NCBI RefSeq assembly: GCF_016862195.1
Contig: NZ_BOMM01000001.1
Coordinates: forward strand, 62,001-126,000
DNA length: 64,000 nucleotides
Reading direction: 5' to 3'
DNA from: Paractinoplanes ferrugineus
Lineage (GTDB): Bacteria > Actinomycetota > Actinomycetes > Mycobacteriales > Micromonosporaceae
Shown in pieces: positions 1 through 7,849 of this stretch. A program made the position numbers and the translations under genes. The stretch's first letter is position 1. The number at the start of each line of letters is the position of its first letter. The notes under the pieces were generated by a model. The model ran no database searches, had not been told where the DNA came from, and worked only from the letters and a program-made list of their open reading frames with translations.

Positions 1-131
1 TCGCCGACGTGCGGCGCGTCGGAATCGGCGTCGGAGTAGACGGCGACCGTTTCGATGCCGACCAGGCGGCAGGTGGCGAACACCCGGCGGGCGATCTCCC
101 CACGGTCTGCCACCAACAGGCGTCGGATCAC
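1..131 (-). CDS. Acyl-CoA carboxylase biotin carboxylase subunit, N-terminal fragment (runs off window)
   Basis: Only the first ~43 codons are inside the window. They read [17 protein letters not shown] and then a [14 protein letters not shown] segment, the typical N-terminus of the biotin carboxylase (ATP-grasp) subunit of acetyl/propionyl-CoA carboxylases, which carboxylates biotin with ATP and bicarbonate. The start is GTG at 131. It overlaps the TGA of the upstream carboxyltransferase gene (GTGA), so the two are probably translationally coupled and form one enzyme. The rest of the gene is missing, so whether a biotin carrier domain is fused cannot be seen. The usual GNRGEIA motif reads ADRGEIA here. 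Confidence 0.85.
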   Translation of the reverse strand, partial: MIRRLLVADRGEIARRVFATCRLVGIETVAVYSDADSDAPHVG

Positions 132-1393
132 TGGTCAACCTTTCCGGATCGGAACACCCCGACGTGCCCGGCGCCCTCGACGACCGCGCTGTGCACAGCG
201 GAGAGGCAGAGACCGAGGACGGTACGGGTGTCGCGGGGGTCGATGACACCGTCGTCGTCACGACCGACCGGCGCGTCGGCCGGCCAGCTGAACACGAAGC
301 GGGGGTCGCCGGTGCGGCCGGTGTCGAGGGCGAGGTGCGGCACGGTGGAGTGGGCCAGCGCCTCGGTCTCGGCCGGGCCGAACTGGGCGGTCAGGAACAC
401 CAGGGCGGTGTCGGTGGCATTGGCGAGCTGAATGAAGTGGATGGCTTTCTGCGACTCGGCCGGGGAATGCGGGGCGCCGGTGCCGGCAAGCACCCCCACC
501 GGATAGCCGTGCAGCTCGCCCCAGCCCGTGAGCAGTGCACTGCCCTGGGCCGGCTTGAACTCGTCGAAGTCGCTGCCGTCCAGGATCCGGGCGAGGATCT
601 CGCGGGGGTCCTGGTCCTTGAGGCCGACGATCGACAGCAGATCCTCGGGGTCGTACTTGGGTGTCGCGGGCAGGAACGTACGCGGCTGCGGACCACGCTT
701 ACGCCAGTTGAGCCGCCGGACACACTGGCGGGCGAGGCGCAGGCCGTCCCGCTCGTCCTCGGCCAGCTGATCGGCCGGGCCGGTGCGGCCGGCGGTCATC
801 CGCACCGTGATCGTGTAGTCGGACAGCTCGGGCAGGAGTGCGGCCTCACCGCTGATCGGCCCGAAGACCACGCAGAACGACGGCACCCGGTCGGCGGCGA
901 GCCGGCCGAGGTCGCGGGCCAGGCCGCCACCGGGCTGCGGGCCGCCCTCGACCGGTTCGGCGGCCGATTCGACCAGATTTATCAGGGGCAGCCGGTTGGT
1001 CGCGGCGATCCGGGCGGCCCGGCGGATCTTCTCGATCGGGTACGGGTCGACCGGGTTCCGCGGCAGCGTCGGGTCGGTCGCGATGATCATGCATTCGACG
1101 CCCTCGACCACGCCGATGCCGGTGACCACGCCCGCGCCGACCGCGAACTCGGTGCCCCAGGCCGCTGCCGGGGACAGCTCGAGAAACGGGCTGTCCTGGT
1201 CGAGCAACATCTCGACGCGTTCCCGAGGCAACAACTTGCCGCGGGCATGATGCCTGGTCACAGCCTTCTCGCCGCCGCCGGCCCGAGCCTCGTCGAGCGC
1301 CGCTTCCAGCTTGCCGAGCCGTTCCAGGGCGACGCCGCGGCTCTCCAGGTAGGCAGGGGTGCGCGGGTCGATCGCCGTGTCGAGCACGGTCAC
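128..1393 (-). CDS. Divergent acyl-CoA carboxylase carboxyltransferase (beta) subunit, short form
   Basis: A 421-aa protein from GTG 1393 ([19 protein letters not shown]); an upstream in-frame start at 1471 would add 26 residues of Arg-rich, unlikely sequence. Segments such as [26 protein letters not shown] and [16 protein letters not shown] match acyl-CoA carboxyltransferases of the methylcrotonyl/propionyl-CoA type, which move carboxyl from biotin to an acyl-CoA. Normal members are about 510-550 aa. Here the SGGAR-type loop reads [10 protein letters not shown], the first-domain Gly-Gly oxyanion segment reads [15 protein letters not shown], and the second-domain Gly-rich GAGNYxMCGRAY-type loop is absent. 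It overlaps the downstream biotin carboxylase start by 4 bp. It may be a specialised, structural or weakened beta subunit; the exact substrate cannot be called. Confidence 0.75.
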   Translation of the reverse strand: MTVLDTAIDPRTPAYLESRGVALERLGKLEAALDEARAGGGEKAVTRHHARGKLLPRERVEMLLDQDSPFLELSPAAAWGTEFAVGAGVVTGIGVVEGVECMIIATDPTLPRNPVDPYPIEKIRRAARIAATNRLPLINLVESAAEPVEGGPQPGGGLARDLGRLAADRVPSFCVVFGPISGEAALLPELSDYTITVRMTAGRTGPADQLAEDERDGLRLARQCVRRLNWRKRGPQPRTFLPATPKYDPEDLLSIVGLKDQDPREILARILDGSDFDEFKPAQGSALLTGWGELHGYPVGVLAGTGAPHSPAESQKAIHFIQLANATDTALVFLTAQFGPAETEALAHSTVPHLALDTGRTGDPRFVFSWPADAPVGRDDDGVIDPRDTRTVLGLCLSAVHSAVVEGAGHVGVFRSGKVDQ

Positions 1394-1541
1394 GACGGGA
1401 CCCCGTAGCGCCTTACGCCCCCTGTGTTCAAAGCCGCGCCCTCTCCGTGTTCGCCGGTGCCTCTCGACCACCTCCGTAACGAGCGGCCGAGCAGGTGCGA
1501 CACGGATCTGAATGCGGCGGCTTCATCGCCTTTTCGGGCGT

Positions 1542-1578
1542 AAAAGGGCCGTTTGCGGTACCGCGCCCGCAAACGGCC
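1542..1578 (-). terminator. Rho-independent terminator of crp
   Basis: A perfect 12-bp inverted repeat (GGCCGTTTGCGG / CCGCAAACGGCC, 1547-1558 and 1567-1578) has an 8-nt loop. Read on the minus strand it is followed by CCTTTTA, a short U-tract. It lies 9 bp past the crp stop codon, so it should end crp transcription before the carboxyltransferase gene. Confidence 0.8.
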
Positions 1579-1587
1579 TCTGGAGGA

Positions 1588-2265
1588 TCAGACTCGAGCG
1601 CGTCGCGCGAGGCGCTCCGGGTCCAGGATGATCACGCTCTTGCCGTCCAGGCGGAGCCAGGCGCGTGAGGCGAAGTCGGCGAGCGCCTTGTTGACCGTCT
1701 CGCGGGAAGCGCCGACCAGCTGGGCCAGCTCCTCCTGGGTGAGGTCGTGAGTGACGCGCAACACACCGCCGTCGCGGGTGCCGAAGCGGCCGGCCATCTG
1801 GAGCAGGTTCTTGGCGACGCGGCCGGGCACGTCGGTGAAGATCAGGTCGGCCAGGGCGTCGTTGGTGCGACGCAGCCGGCGAGCGAGAACCCGCAGCAGC
1901 TGCTCGGCGATCTCCGGGCGGTTGTTCAGCCACGGGCGCAGCGACGTCTTCTTGAGCCGAGCGAGCCGAGCGTCGGTCACTGCGGTCGCGGTGGCCGTGC
2001 GGGGCCCGGGGTCGAACAGGGACAGCTCGCCGACCATGTCGGACGGGCCCATGATCGAAACCAGGTTCTGCCGGCCGTCCGCGGCGCGGCGGCCCAGCTT
2101 GATCTTGCCGGACAGCACGATGTACAGGCTGTCACCGGCCTCGCCCTCGTTGAACAGGACGTCGCCCTTGCGGACTTCGACCGTGTCCATCTCCTTGGCG
2201 AGCGCCTCGGCGGCTTCCGGGTCAACGCCCTGGAAGATCCCGCTCCGCGCCAGCACCTCATCCAT
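1588..2265 (-). CDS. crp: Crp/Fnr-family cAMP receptor-type transcriptional regulator
   Basis: A 225-aa protein, the usual length of actinobacterial Crp/GlxR. Residues ~1-115 form the cyclic-nucleotide-binding beta-roll ([17 protein letters not shown], then [18 protein letters not shown], the phosphate-binding cassette). A dimer helix follows, then a winged helix-turn-helix with [21 protein letters not shown] near residues 170-190. The start at ATG 2265 follows GGAGGTG with good spacing; the in-frame 2292 start has no such site. It should act as a global regulator binding TGTGA-N6-TCACA sites, and one such site is seen upstream of hpt at 19726. nth and marP follow divergently, as near Rv3671c-Rv3676 of M. 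tuberculosis (from memory). It has its own terminator. Confidence 0.93.
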   Translation of the reverse strand: MDEVLARSGIFQGVDPEAAEALAKEMDTVEVRKGDVLFNEGEAGDSLYIVLSGKIKLGRRAADGRQNLVSIMGPSDMVGELSLFDPGPRTATATAVTDARLARLKKTSLRPWLNNRPEIAEQLLRVLARRLRRTNDALADLIFTDVPGRVAKNLLQMAGRFGTRDGGVLRVTHDLTQEELAQLVGASRETVNKALADFASRAWLRLDGKSVIILDPERLARRARV

Positions 2266-2470
2266 CGCCGCACCTCCGAACACGCGCAACACCTGCGCTC
2301 GATCAGTCTAGGCGCACGCGGGCGGGAATCGGGCAGGCACCCCTTGATCCAGATACCGCAGGGTAACCAATCCGACCGTGACGGGCCGTGTTTTTCATCG
2401 GTCCGGTTGGACTGATACAGGCCTTTAGTCGGTTCGTCCGCGTTGCCACCTGAAGGTATCGTCGCCGTCG

Positions 2471-3655
2471 ATGAATTCCCACCCCCCTGCACCGCGTCCG
2501 GGCCTTTTCGGCAGGCCTGTCCTCACTGTCACGATTGTCCTGGCCGCCCTGCTGGGGGTCGGTGCCGGAACTGTCGCGTTCGCGAATAGCGGGGGCGACC
2601 CGAAACCGCAATGGCAGGCCGCTTCGGTCGGCCCGACAAAGGCGACGAGTTCCGCAAAGCCCTCTAAAACGGAATCGGCGCAGGTCGACACGATCACGCT
2701 TTCCGCCACCGGCGACATCATGATGAGCAACGCACCCGGCAAGATGCCGCCCGACGACGGTGCCGGCTTCTTCGACTCGGTGACGGAAGGCCTCAAGTCC
2801 GACGTCGTGATGGGCAACCTCGAGCAGCCGCTCACCGACGACACCGGCGCCTCCAAGTGCGGCTCGCCGCCCTCGCCCAACTGCTTCGCGTTCCGCTCCC
2901 CGCCGTCCTACGCCAAGCACCTCAAGGACGCCGGGTTCCAGCTGATGAACCTCGCCAACAACCACACCAAGGACTTCGGCACGGCCGGCGCGAAGAACAC
3001 CCGGGCCGCCCTCGACGACGCCGGCCTCAAATACACCGGCAACCTCGACGAGATCACCGTCGTGCAGAGCAAGGGCGTCAAGGTCGCGGTCGTCGGCTTC
3101 TCCGGGTACGCGGGCGCCAACAACCTCAACGACCTCGCCCACTCCCGGGCCGTCGTCGAAAAGGCCAAGCAGCAGGCCGACCTGGTCGTCGTGCAGGTGC
3201 ACATGGGGGCCGAAGGCGCCACGATGCAGCACGTCAAGCCGGGCAGCGAACTGTTCCACGGAGAGAACCGGGGCGACCCGATCAAGTTCAGTCACACGGT
3301 CATCGACGCCGGTGCCGACCTGGTCGTCGGGCACAGTCCACACGTGCTGCGGGGCATGGAGTTCTACAAGGGCAAGCTGATCGCGTACAGCCTCGGCAAC
3401 TTCGCCGGTGGGGGGAAGACGCTCTCCAGCACCGGTGTGCTGAAGTACGGCGGGATCCTGCGCGTCGAACTGACCAAGGACGGCACCTATGCCGGCGGAG
3501 AGTTCCTTTCGACGTACATGAGTTCTGTCGGCCTCCCGACCCGGGACACCTCGCAGGAGATGGGCCGCAAGCTGGTGGCGCAGCTCAGCCAGGCGGACTT
3601 CGGCGACACCGCGGCGGAGATCGGTGCGGACGGGTCGATCCGGGCCCGTGCGTGA
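2471..3655 (+). CDS. CapA-family (PGA_cap) metallophosphatase-like exported protein
   Basis: A 394-aa protein. Residues ~15-38 form an N-terminal membrane or signal segment (PVLTVTIVLAALLGVGAG), followed by a Ser/Lys/Thr-rich linker. From ~residue 75 comes the CapA/PGA_cap domain: LSATGDIMMS, GNLEQPLTD, LANNHTKDFG, VVQVHMGAE, VVGHSPHVLRG and IAYSLGNF are the metal-binding blocks of this calcineurin-like fold. CapA belongs to the poly-gamma-glutamate capsule machinery, but no capB or capC is nearby. The single actinobacterial homologues have no firm function, so an extracytoplasmic phosphoesterase or envelope role is the safest reading. It is transcribed away from crp. Confidence 0.8.
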   Translation: MNSHPPAPRPGLFGRPVLTVTIVLAALLGVGAGTVAFANSGGDPKPQWQAASVGPTKATSSAKPSKTESAQVDTITLSATGDIMMSNAPGKMPPDDGAGFFDSVTEGLKSDVVMGNLEQPLTDDTGASKCGSPPSPNCFAFRSPPSYAKHLKDAGFQLMNLANNHTKDFGTAGAKNTRAALDDAGLKYTGNLDEITVVQSKGVKVAVVGFSGYAGANNLNDLAHSRAVVEKAKQQADLVVVQVHMGAEGATMQHVKPGSELFHGENRGDPIKFSHTVIDAGADLVVGHSPHVLRGMEFYKGKLIAYSLGNFAGGGKTLSSTGVLKYGGILRVELTKDGTYAGGEFLSTYMSSVGLPTRDTSQEMGRKLVAQLSQADFGDTAAEIGADGSIRARA

Positions 3656-3691
3656 CGCGAACCTGTCGTACCCGCGACGTACTCTTTACCG

Positions 3692-4498
3692 GTGACTCAG
3701 CAGGTGGTGCCATCGGCGAAGCGCTTCGCGCGGGAGACGCCGATCGGGCGTAAACGACGCGCCCGCAAGATGGCCAAGGTCTTGGCCGAGACGCACCCCG
3801 ACGCGCATTGCGAGCTCGACTTCACCACCCCGCTGGAGTTGGCGGTCGCCACCATCCTCTCGGCGCAGACCACCGACGTGCGGGTGAACCAGGTGACGCC
3901 GACGTTGTTCAAGCGCTACGTGACGGCCGCTGATTACGCCGCCGCCGACCGGGCCGAGATGGAGGAGCTGCTGCGTCCGACCGGCTTCTTCCGGGCCAAG
4001 ACCGACTCGCTGATCAAACTGGGTCACGCGCTCCTCGACAAACACGACGGCGTGCTTCCCGGCAAGCTCGACGAGCTGGTCGCCTTGCCTGGCATCGGCC
4101 GCAAGACGGCGAACGTGATCCTCGGCAACGCGTTCGGCGTTCCCGGTCTCACCGTCGACACCCACTTCCGCCGGCTGACCAACCGCTTCGGCTGGGTGCT
4201 GGAGGAAGACCCGGTGAAGATCGAGTTCCTGGTCGCCGACCTCATCGAGAAACGCGACTGGACCATGCTGTCGCACCGGGTGATCTTCCACGGTCGCCGG
4301 GTCTGCCACGCCCGCAAGCCCGCTTGCGGCGCCTGCACGCTGGCCGCCATGTGCCCCTCCTACGGCACCGGCCCGACCGAGCCGGCAGCCGCCGCCAAGC
4401 TGCTCAAGGGCCCCCGCGCCCGGGAGCTGGCCGTCGCCGCCGGCGTCGACCCCGAACTGGTTCCGGCCGCCGCGGTCGCCGCGCCGGAGGAGCCGTGA
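3692..4498 (+). CDS. nth: Endonuclease III (DNA glycosylase/AP lyase)
   Basis: A 268-aa protein from GTG 3692. It removes oxidised pyrimidines and cleaves the abasic site in base-excision repair. The helix-hairpin-helix [11 protein letters not shown] carries the catalytic Lys138, the conserved Asp156 lies in VDTHFRR, and the C-terminal 4Fe-4S loop has Cys205, 212, 215 and 221 (C-x6-C-x2-C-x5-C). About 40 Ala/Pro-rich residues follow the cluster, a common actinobacterial tail. Its TGA overlaps the GTG of the thioredoxin-like gene, starting a coupled nth-tlpA-NUDIX-marP operon. Confidence 0.95.
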   Translation: MTQQVVPSAKRFARETPIGRKRRARKMAKVLAETHPDAHCELDFTTPLELAVATILSAQTTDVRVNQVTPTLFKRYVTAADYAAADRAEMEELLRPTGFFRAKTDSLIKLGHALLDKHDGVLPGKLDELVALPGIGRKTANVILGNAFGVPGLTVDTHFRRLTNRFGWVLEEDPVKIEFLVADLIEKRDWTMLSHRVIFHGRRVCHARKPACGACTLAAMCPSYGTGPTEPAAAAKLLKGPRARELAVAAGVDPELVPAAAVAAPEEP

Positions 4499-5028
4499 GA
4501 CGGCTCCTCTGCCTTTTCGCTGTCCTGCCCCTGTTGTCGGGTGCCTGCTCCGCCTCCCCCAAGACGCCCTCGCCCTTCGCCGGCTGTGATTTCGGCCGGG
4601 CCGCGACCGCCAACACGTTGCCCGATCTCGAGCTGCCCTGCTTCACCGGCGAGGAAAAGGTGTCGCTGCGCTCGCTGCGAGGGCCGGCCGTGATCAACCT
4701 CTGGGCCTCGTGGTGCACGCCGTGCCGCGAGGAGTTGCCGGTCATGCAGCGACTGGCCGACACCGCCGGGGACAAGCTCACCGTCCTGGGCGTCGACACC
4801 GGCGACAGCCGCGAGGCGGGCGCGTCGTTCGCCACCGCCAAAGCCGTATCCTTCCCGACGCTGTTCGACGAGAACAAAAAGCTGGTTAACGCGGTCGGCG
4901 GCATCAACCTCCCGGTCACCGTCTTCATCGACGCGGCCGGAAAGACATATGTCAACCTGCTGCCGCTGGACGCCGCCAAACTGACCGCCATGGTCAAGGA
5001 GCACACCGGCGTGGCGGTGGCACTGTGA
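4495..5028 (+). CDS. TlpA/ResA-like thioredoxin-fold lipoprotein
   Basis: A 177-aa protein. The start at GTG 4495 overlaps the nth stop (GTGA). Residues 1-19 are a lipoprotein-type signal ([17 protein letters not shown]). A thioredoxin fold follows with the redox motif WCTPC (Cys74, Cys77), FPTLFDEN and the cis-Pro segment [10 protein letters not shown]. It should be a membrane-anchored extracytoplasmic thiol-disulfide oxidoreductase, for example in cytochrome c maturation or disulfide reduction. The position between nth and the NUDIX gene is the same as that of Rv3673c (from memory). The longer in-frame extension to 4324 is Arg-rich and overlaps nth, so it was rejected. Confidence 0.88.
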   Translation: MRRLLCLFAVLPLLSGACSASPKTPSPFAGCDFGRAATANTLPDLELPCFTGEEKVSLRSLRGPAVINLWASWCTPCREELPVMQRLADTAGDKLTVLGVDTGDSREAGASFATAKAVSFPTLFDENKKLVNAVGGINLPVTVFIDAAGKTYVNLLPLDAAKLTAMVKEHTGVAVAL

Positions 5029-5050
5029 GCGCGCGAACCGAGGTGGCCCG

Positions 5051-5761
5051 GTGACCGAGGGACGGTTGCTCGCCCGGCCCGATGGGCTGCCGTCCTGGTT
5101 CGAACCGTTGCTGAGCCGGGTCGGCACCTGCCGCACCGAAGACTTCACCGCCCTGCGCCCACCGGTCGACGGCGGCCGGCCGAGCGCGGTCCTGGTGCTG
5201 CTCGGCGCGGACCCGTCCGGCGACCCCGACCTGCTCGTGCTGCAGCGTGCCGCAACCATGCGCAACCACGCCGGCCAGCCCGCCTTCCCCGGCGGCGGCA
5301 CCGACCCGGGCGACGTGGACGCCGTCGCCACCGCCCTGCGCGAGGCTGCCGAGGAGGTCGGCCTCGACCCGGCCAGTGCCGAGCCGCTCGCCCTGCTGCC
5401 CGACCTCTACATCCCGATCAGCTCGTTCGTGGTGACGCCGGTGCTCGCCTGGTGGCGGCAACCGCACCCGGTGAGCCCCCGGCAGCCGGCCGAGGTGGCA
5501 CATGTCGCCCGGTTACCGATAAGTGAACTCGTCGACCCGGCGAACCGTATTCGGGTGCGACATCCCAGTGGCTGGGTCGGACCGGCGTTCCAGGTTCGCG
5601 GTCTGCTGGTCTGGGGCTTCACGGCAGGAGTGATCTCGGCGTTGCTCGACATGGGTGGCTGGACACGGTCGTGGCAACCGGGTCGCATAGTGGAATTGCC
5701 GGCGGCAGCCGTACCGGTACCAGCCGCGCGAGGCGGCGCACCCGACGAGGTTCTGCCATGA
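5051..5761 (+). CDS. NUDIX hydrolase, CoA pyrophosphatase (NudL) type
   Basis: A 236-aa protein from GTG 5051, 22 bp after the thioredoxin-like gene. The NUDIX region reads FPGGGTDPGD, then TALREAAEEVGLD (residues ~78-108). The REAAEEVG metal-binding core is intact, and the preceding acidic position is Asp, as is common in the CoA-pyrophosphatase subgroup, whose members cleave CoA to phosphopantetheine and 3',5'-ADP. The C-terminal ~70 residues (VWGFTAGVISALL and after) also fit NudL proteins. The substrate is inferred from subfamily and synteny. Confidence 0.85.
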   Translation: MTEGRLLARPDGLPSWFEPLLSRVGTCRTEDFTALRPPVDGGRPSAVLVLLGADPSGDPDLLVLQRAATMRNHAGQPAFPGGGTDPGDVDAVATALREAAEEVGLDPASAEPLALLPDLYIPISSFVVTPVLAWWRQPHPVSPRQPAEVAHVARLPISELVDPANRIRVRHPSGWVGPAFQVRGLLVWGFTAGVISALLDMGGWTRSWQPGRIVELPAAAVPVPAARGGAPDEVLP

Positions 5762-5795
5762 TCCTGCATTGGCTCGCCGTCGCTACGCTGAGTGG

Positions 5796-6974
5796 GTGCC
5801 CGTGGTCGATGTCATCCTGATCGTGCTGATGCTGGTCTTCGCGATCAGTGGTTACCGTCAGGGCTTCGTCATCGGGGCGCTGTCCTTCGGCGGCTTCTTC
5901 AGCGGCGTGCTCATCGGCCTGCAGATCGGCCCGCTCATCGCGGAAAACTTCGCCGACCCGACGGCCCGCCTCGTCGTCTCCCTCGGCATGATCTTCGCGC
6001 TGGCCGTGCTCGGGCAGACCCTGGCCGGCTGGCTCGGCACCCACCTGCGCCGGCAGATCTCCAGCCGGCCGCTGCAACGCGTCGACGACGCCGGCGGCGC
6101 GGTGATCTCCCTGCTGGCCGTGCTCGTCGTGGCGTCGCTGATCGCGGTGCCGCTCGGCTCCACCCCGTTCGAAGGGCTCAACCGCGAGGTCCGCAACAGC
6201 GCGATCCTGCGCGGGCTCGACGGCCTGATGCCCGACCAGGCCCAGGCGCTGTCCTCGGCGCTGCGCAACACCCTCGACACCAACGGCTTCCCCGACGTGT
6301 TCGGCGGACTCGCGCCGACCCGGACCAAAAACGTCGCGGCGCCCGACCCCAAGCTCAGGAACTCCCAGATCGTCCAGAAATCGCAGAGCTCGGTCATCAA
6401 GGTGCTCGGCACCGCGCCCAGCTGCTCGCGGCGCATCGAGGGCTCCGGCTTCGTCTACGCCACCGAACGGGTGATGACCAACGCGCACGTCGTGGCCGGC
6501 ACCCGCGACGTCAAGGTCGAAGCGAACGGCGACACCCTCAACGGCAAAGTCGTGGTGTACGACCCGGAGCGCGACCTGGCCGTGGTCTACGTTCCCGGCC
6601 TGCGCGCCCCGATCATGCCGTTCGTCTCCAAGCAGGCCGGCAGCGGCGCCAGCGGCATCGTCCTCGGCTACCCCCAGGACGGCCCCTACGACGCCCAGTC
6701 CGCCCGGGTCAGCGACGTCGGCAACATCACCGGCCCCGACATCTACGACTCCGGCGACGTCACCCGCGAGATCTACACGATCCGCTCCCTGGTCCGCAGC
6801 GGCAACTCCGGCGGCCCCCTGATCACCCCGAACGGCCAGGTGCTCGGCGTAATCTTCGCCGCCGCCGCCGACGACAAAAACACCGGCTTCGCGCTGACCG
6901 CCAAGGAAGCCGCCCCGGTCGCCAGCGAGGGCATCCAACGCACCAGAGGCGTCTCCACCTCCGAGTGCGCCTGA
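5796..6974 (+). CDS. marP: MarP-type membrane-anchored serine protease (CvpA + trypsin-like domains)
   Basis: A 392-aa protein from GTG 5796; an in-frame TTG at 5769 would add nine residues. Four transmembrane helices with CvpA-like sequence (residues ~1-125) precede a periplasmic trypsin-like protease. The triad can be read as His231 (TNAHVV), Asp260 (ERDLAVV) and Ser338 (RSGNSGGPL). A Cys before the protease (APSCSRR) and one at the extreme C-terminus (TSECA) correspond to the regulatory disulfide known in M. tuberculosis MarP, where the family is needed for acid and oxidative stress resistance. The 397-aa length of MarP and the nth-TlpA-NUDIX-marP order support the name. Nothing coding follows on this strand for several kilobases. 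Confidence 0.9.
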   Translation: MPVVDVILIVLMLVFAISGYRQGFVIGALSFGGFFSGVLIGLQIGPLIAENFADPTARLVVSLGMIFALAVLGQTLAGWLGTHLRRQISSRPLQRVDDAGGAVISLLAVLVVASLIAVPLGSTPFEGLNREVRNSAILRGLDGLMPDQAQALSSALRNTLDTNGFPDVFGGLAPTRTKNVAAPDPKLRNSQIVQKSQSSVIKVLGTAPSCSRRIEGSGFVYATERVMTNAHVVAGTRDVKVEANGDTLNGKVVVYDPERDLAVVYVPGLRAPIMPFVSKQAGSGASGIVLGYPQDGPYDAQSARVSDVGNITGPDIYDSGDVTREIYTIRSLVRSGNSGGPLITPNGQVLGVIFAAAADDKNTGFALTAKEAAPVASEGIQRTRGVSTSECA

Positions 6975-7499
6975 CCCCGCCCCAGCCCACCCACCGCCTC
7001 ACCCCGCCGCGCTCCGCGCCTCACCCCGCCGCGCATCGCGCCTCACCACCGCCGCTCCGCGCCTCACCCCACCGGTTCCGCCCCGATGTCGGGCCGCCCC
7101 GACGTCGGGCCGCCCCGTGCTGGGTCTTCCCGCGAGCGGCCCGGCCGCCGTGTCGCCCCCGGGCTTCACCGGTCCCGCTTGGGTTTGTGGCCACGCTGCG
7201 TCGCCCGCGCCGCGGCCTGCTCTACGCCGCCCGCCCTGACGCAAAGCGCGCTCCGTATCGCTCCGCACTGCGTCGATCCCGCGTCGTGCTGTGGCTGACC
7301 CCCGCGTCGGGCGGTGCCGCGTCGGGGGGTGCCGCGTCGTGTGGTGCTGCGTCGATCCCGCGGCGTGCCGGACAGCATCGACCCTGGGGCTCTCCGGGCC
7401 GGCGGCGTGCTGAACGCGCCGTCCCATATCGAATCGGCTTCGGGCCGCGTCAGTTCGCCCGCTGGTGGGTGCGCCCGGGACACCAGGAGGGCGATACGC

Positions 7500-7607
7500 G
7501 TGAAATGCGCCAATATCGAATGGTCGCCCGGGATGCGCTCCGAGTCGGCCAGGCCCCTTTCACTGAAGAAGGGGCCTCGAAGTGCAGTGGATACCCGTCG
7601 TCAGTGA
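7500..7607 (+). CDS. Possible 35-aa small ORF
   Basis: GTG 7500 is preceded by AGGAGGG (7485-7491) with an 8-nt spacer, an ideal ribosome binding site in an otherwise gene-free spacer. It reads V/MKCANIEWSPGMRSESARP, then SLKKGPRSAVDTRRQ, and stops at TGA 7607. The composition (Cys, Trp, Asn, Lys) is less Arg/Pro-biased than the surrounding shadow frames. A hairpin lies inside it and a second competing pairing spans its stop codon. No function is recognised, and it could be chance. Confidence 0.3.
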   Translation: MKCANIEWSPGMRSESARPLSLKKGPRSAVDTRRQ

Positions 7608-7615
7608 AAAGGGGG
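7551..7615 (+). other. Two mutually exclusive hairpins
   Basis: AGGCCCCTT (7551-7559) pairs perfectly with AAGGGGCCT (7569-7577). The overlapping CCCCTTTCACTGA (7554-7566) can instead pair with TCAGTGAAAAGGGG (7601-7614, one bulge). The two pairings share their 5' arm, as in attenuators. There is no T-run after either, so a standard terminator is unlikely. Confidence 0.4.
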
Positions 7616-7698
7616 TCACGTGCCACGCGCGGAGGGGAGCGTCTGCTTCCCGCGGAGAAAAAAGATGATTTGTCGGCCACGGCCTGACGCTGCAAGGG

Positions 7699-7730
7699 CC
7701 CACGAGCCCACGGGCCCACGAGCCCACGGG
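7699..7730. repeat. 2 x 16-bp perfect tandem repeat
   Basis: Two exact copies of CCCACGAGCCCACGGG, flanked at 7681 and 7729 by a direct repeat GGCCTGACG. It lies in the spacer downstream of mycP. Confidence 0.7.
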
Positions 7731-7849
7731 CCTGACGGCCACGCCGGCGCGGCGGGCAGGACGGGCGCGGCGGGCGGTGACGGGGCGGTGACGGGGGCGG
7801 CGGGCGCGGCAGCGCAACTGGGGCGGCGGGCGCGGGCGGCGGGTGAAGG

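Larger units (their letters stand above)
6975..7849. repeat. Non-coding, repeat-rich spacer between marP and mycP
   Basis: An 875-bp gap between convergent genes. It holds four imperfect ~21-bp copies of a CGCGCCTCACCCCGCCG-type unit (6994-7075) and two CCCGANGTCGGG palindromic units (7085-7112). A run of GCCGCGTCG-like units follows at 7308-7365, then a perfect 2 x 16-bp repeat of CCCACGAGCCCACGGG (7699-7730), and G-rich runs at 7745-7845. Long ORFs crossing it are Arg/Pro/Ala-rich frame shadows. One small ORF with a good ribosome binding site and two overlapping hairpins are listed separately. Confidence 0.6.

Noticed and set aside
5792..7687. 631-aa plus-strand frame over marP and the spacer
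   Set aside because: Arg/Pro-rich out-of-frame shadow of marP, without a ribosome binding site or any recognisable domain.
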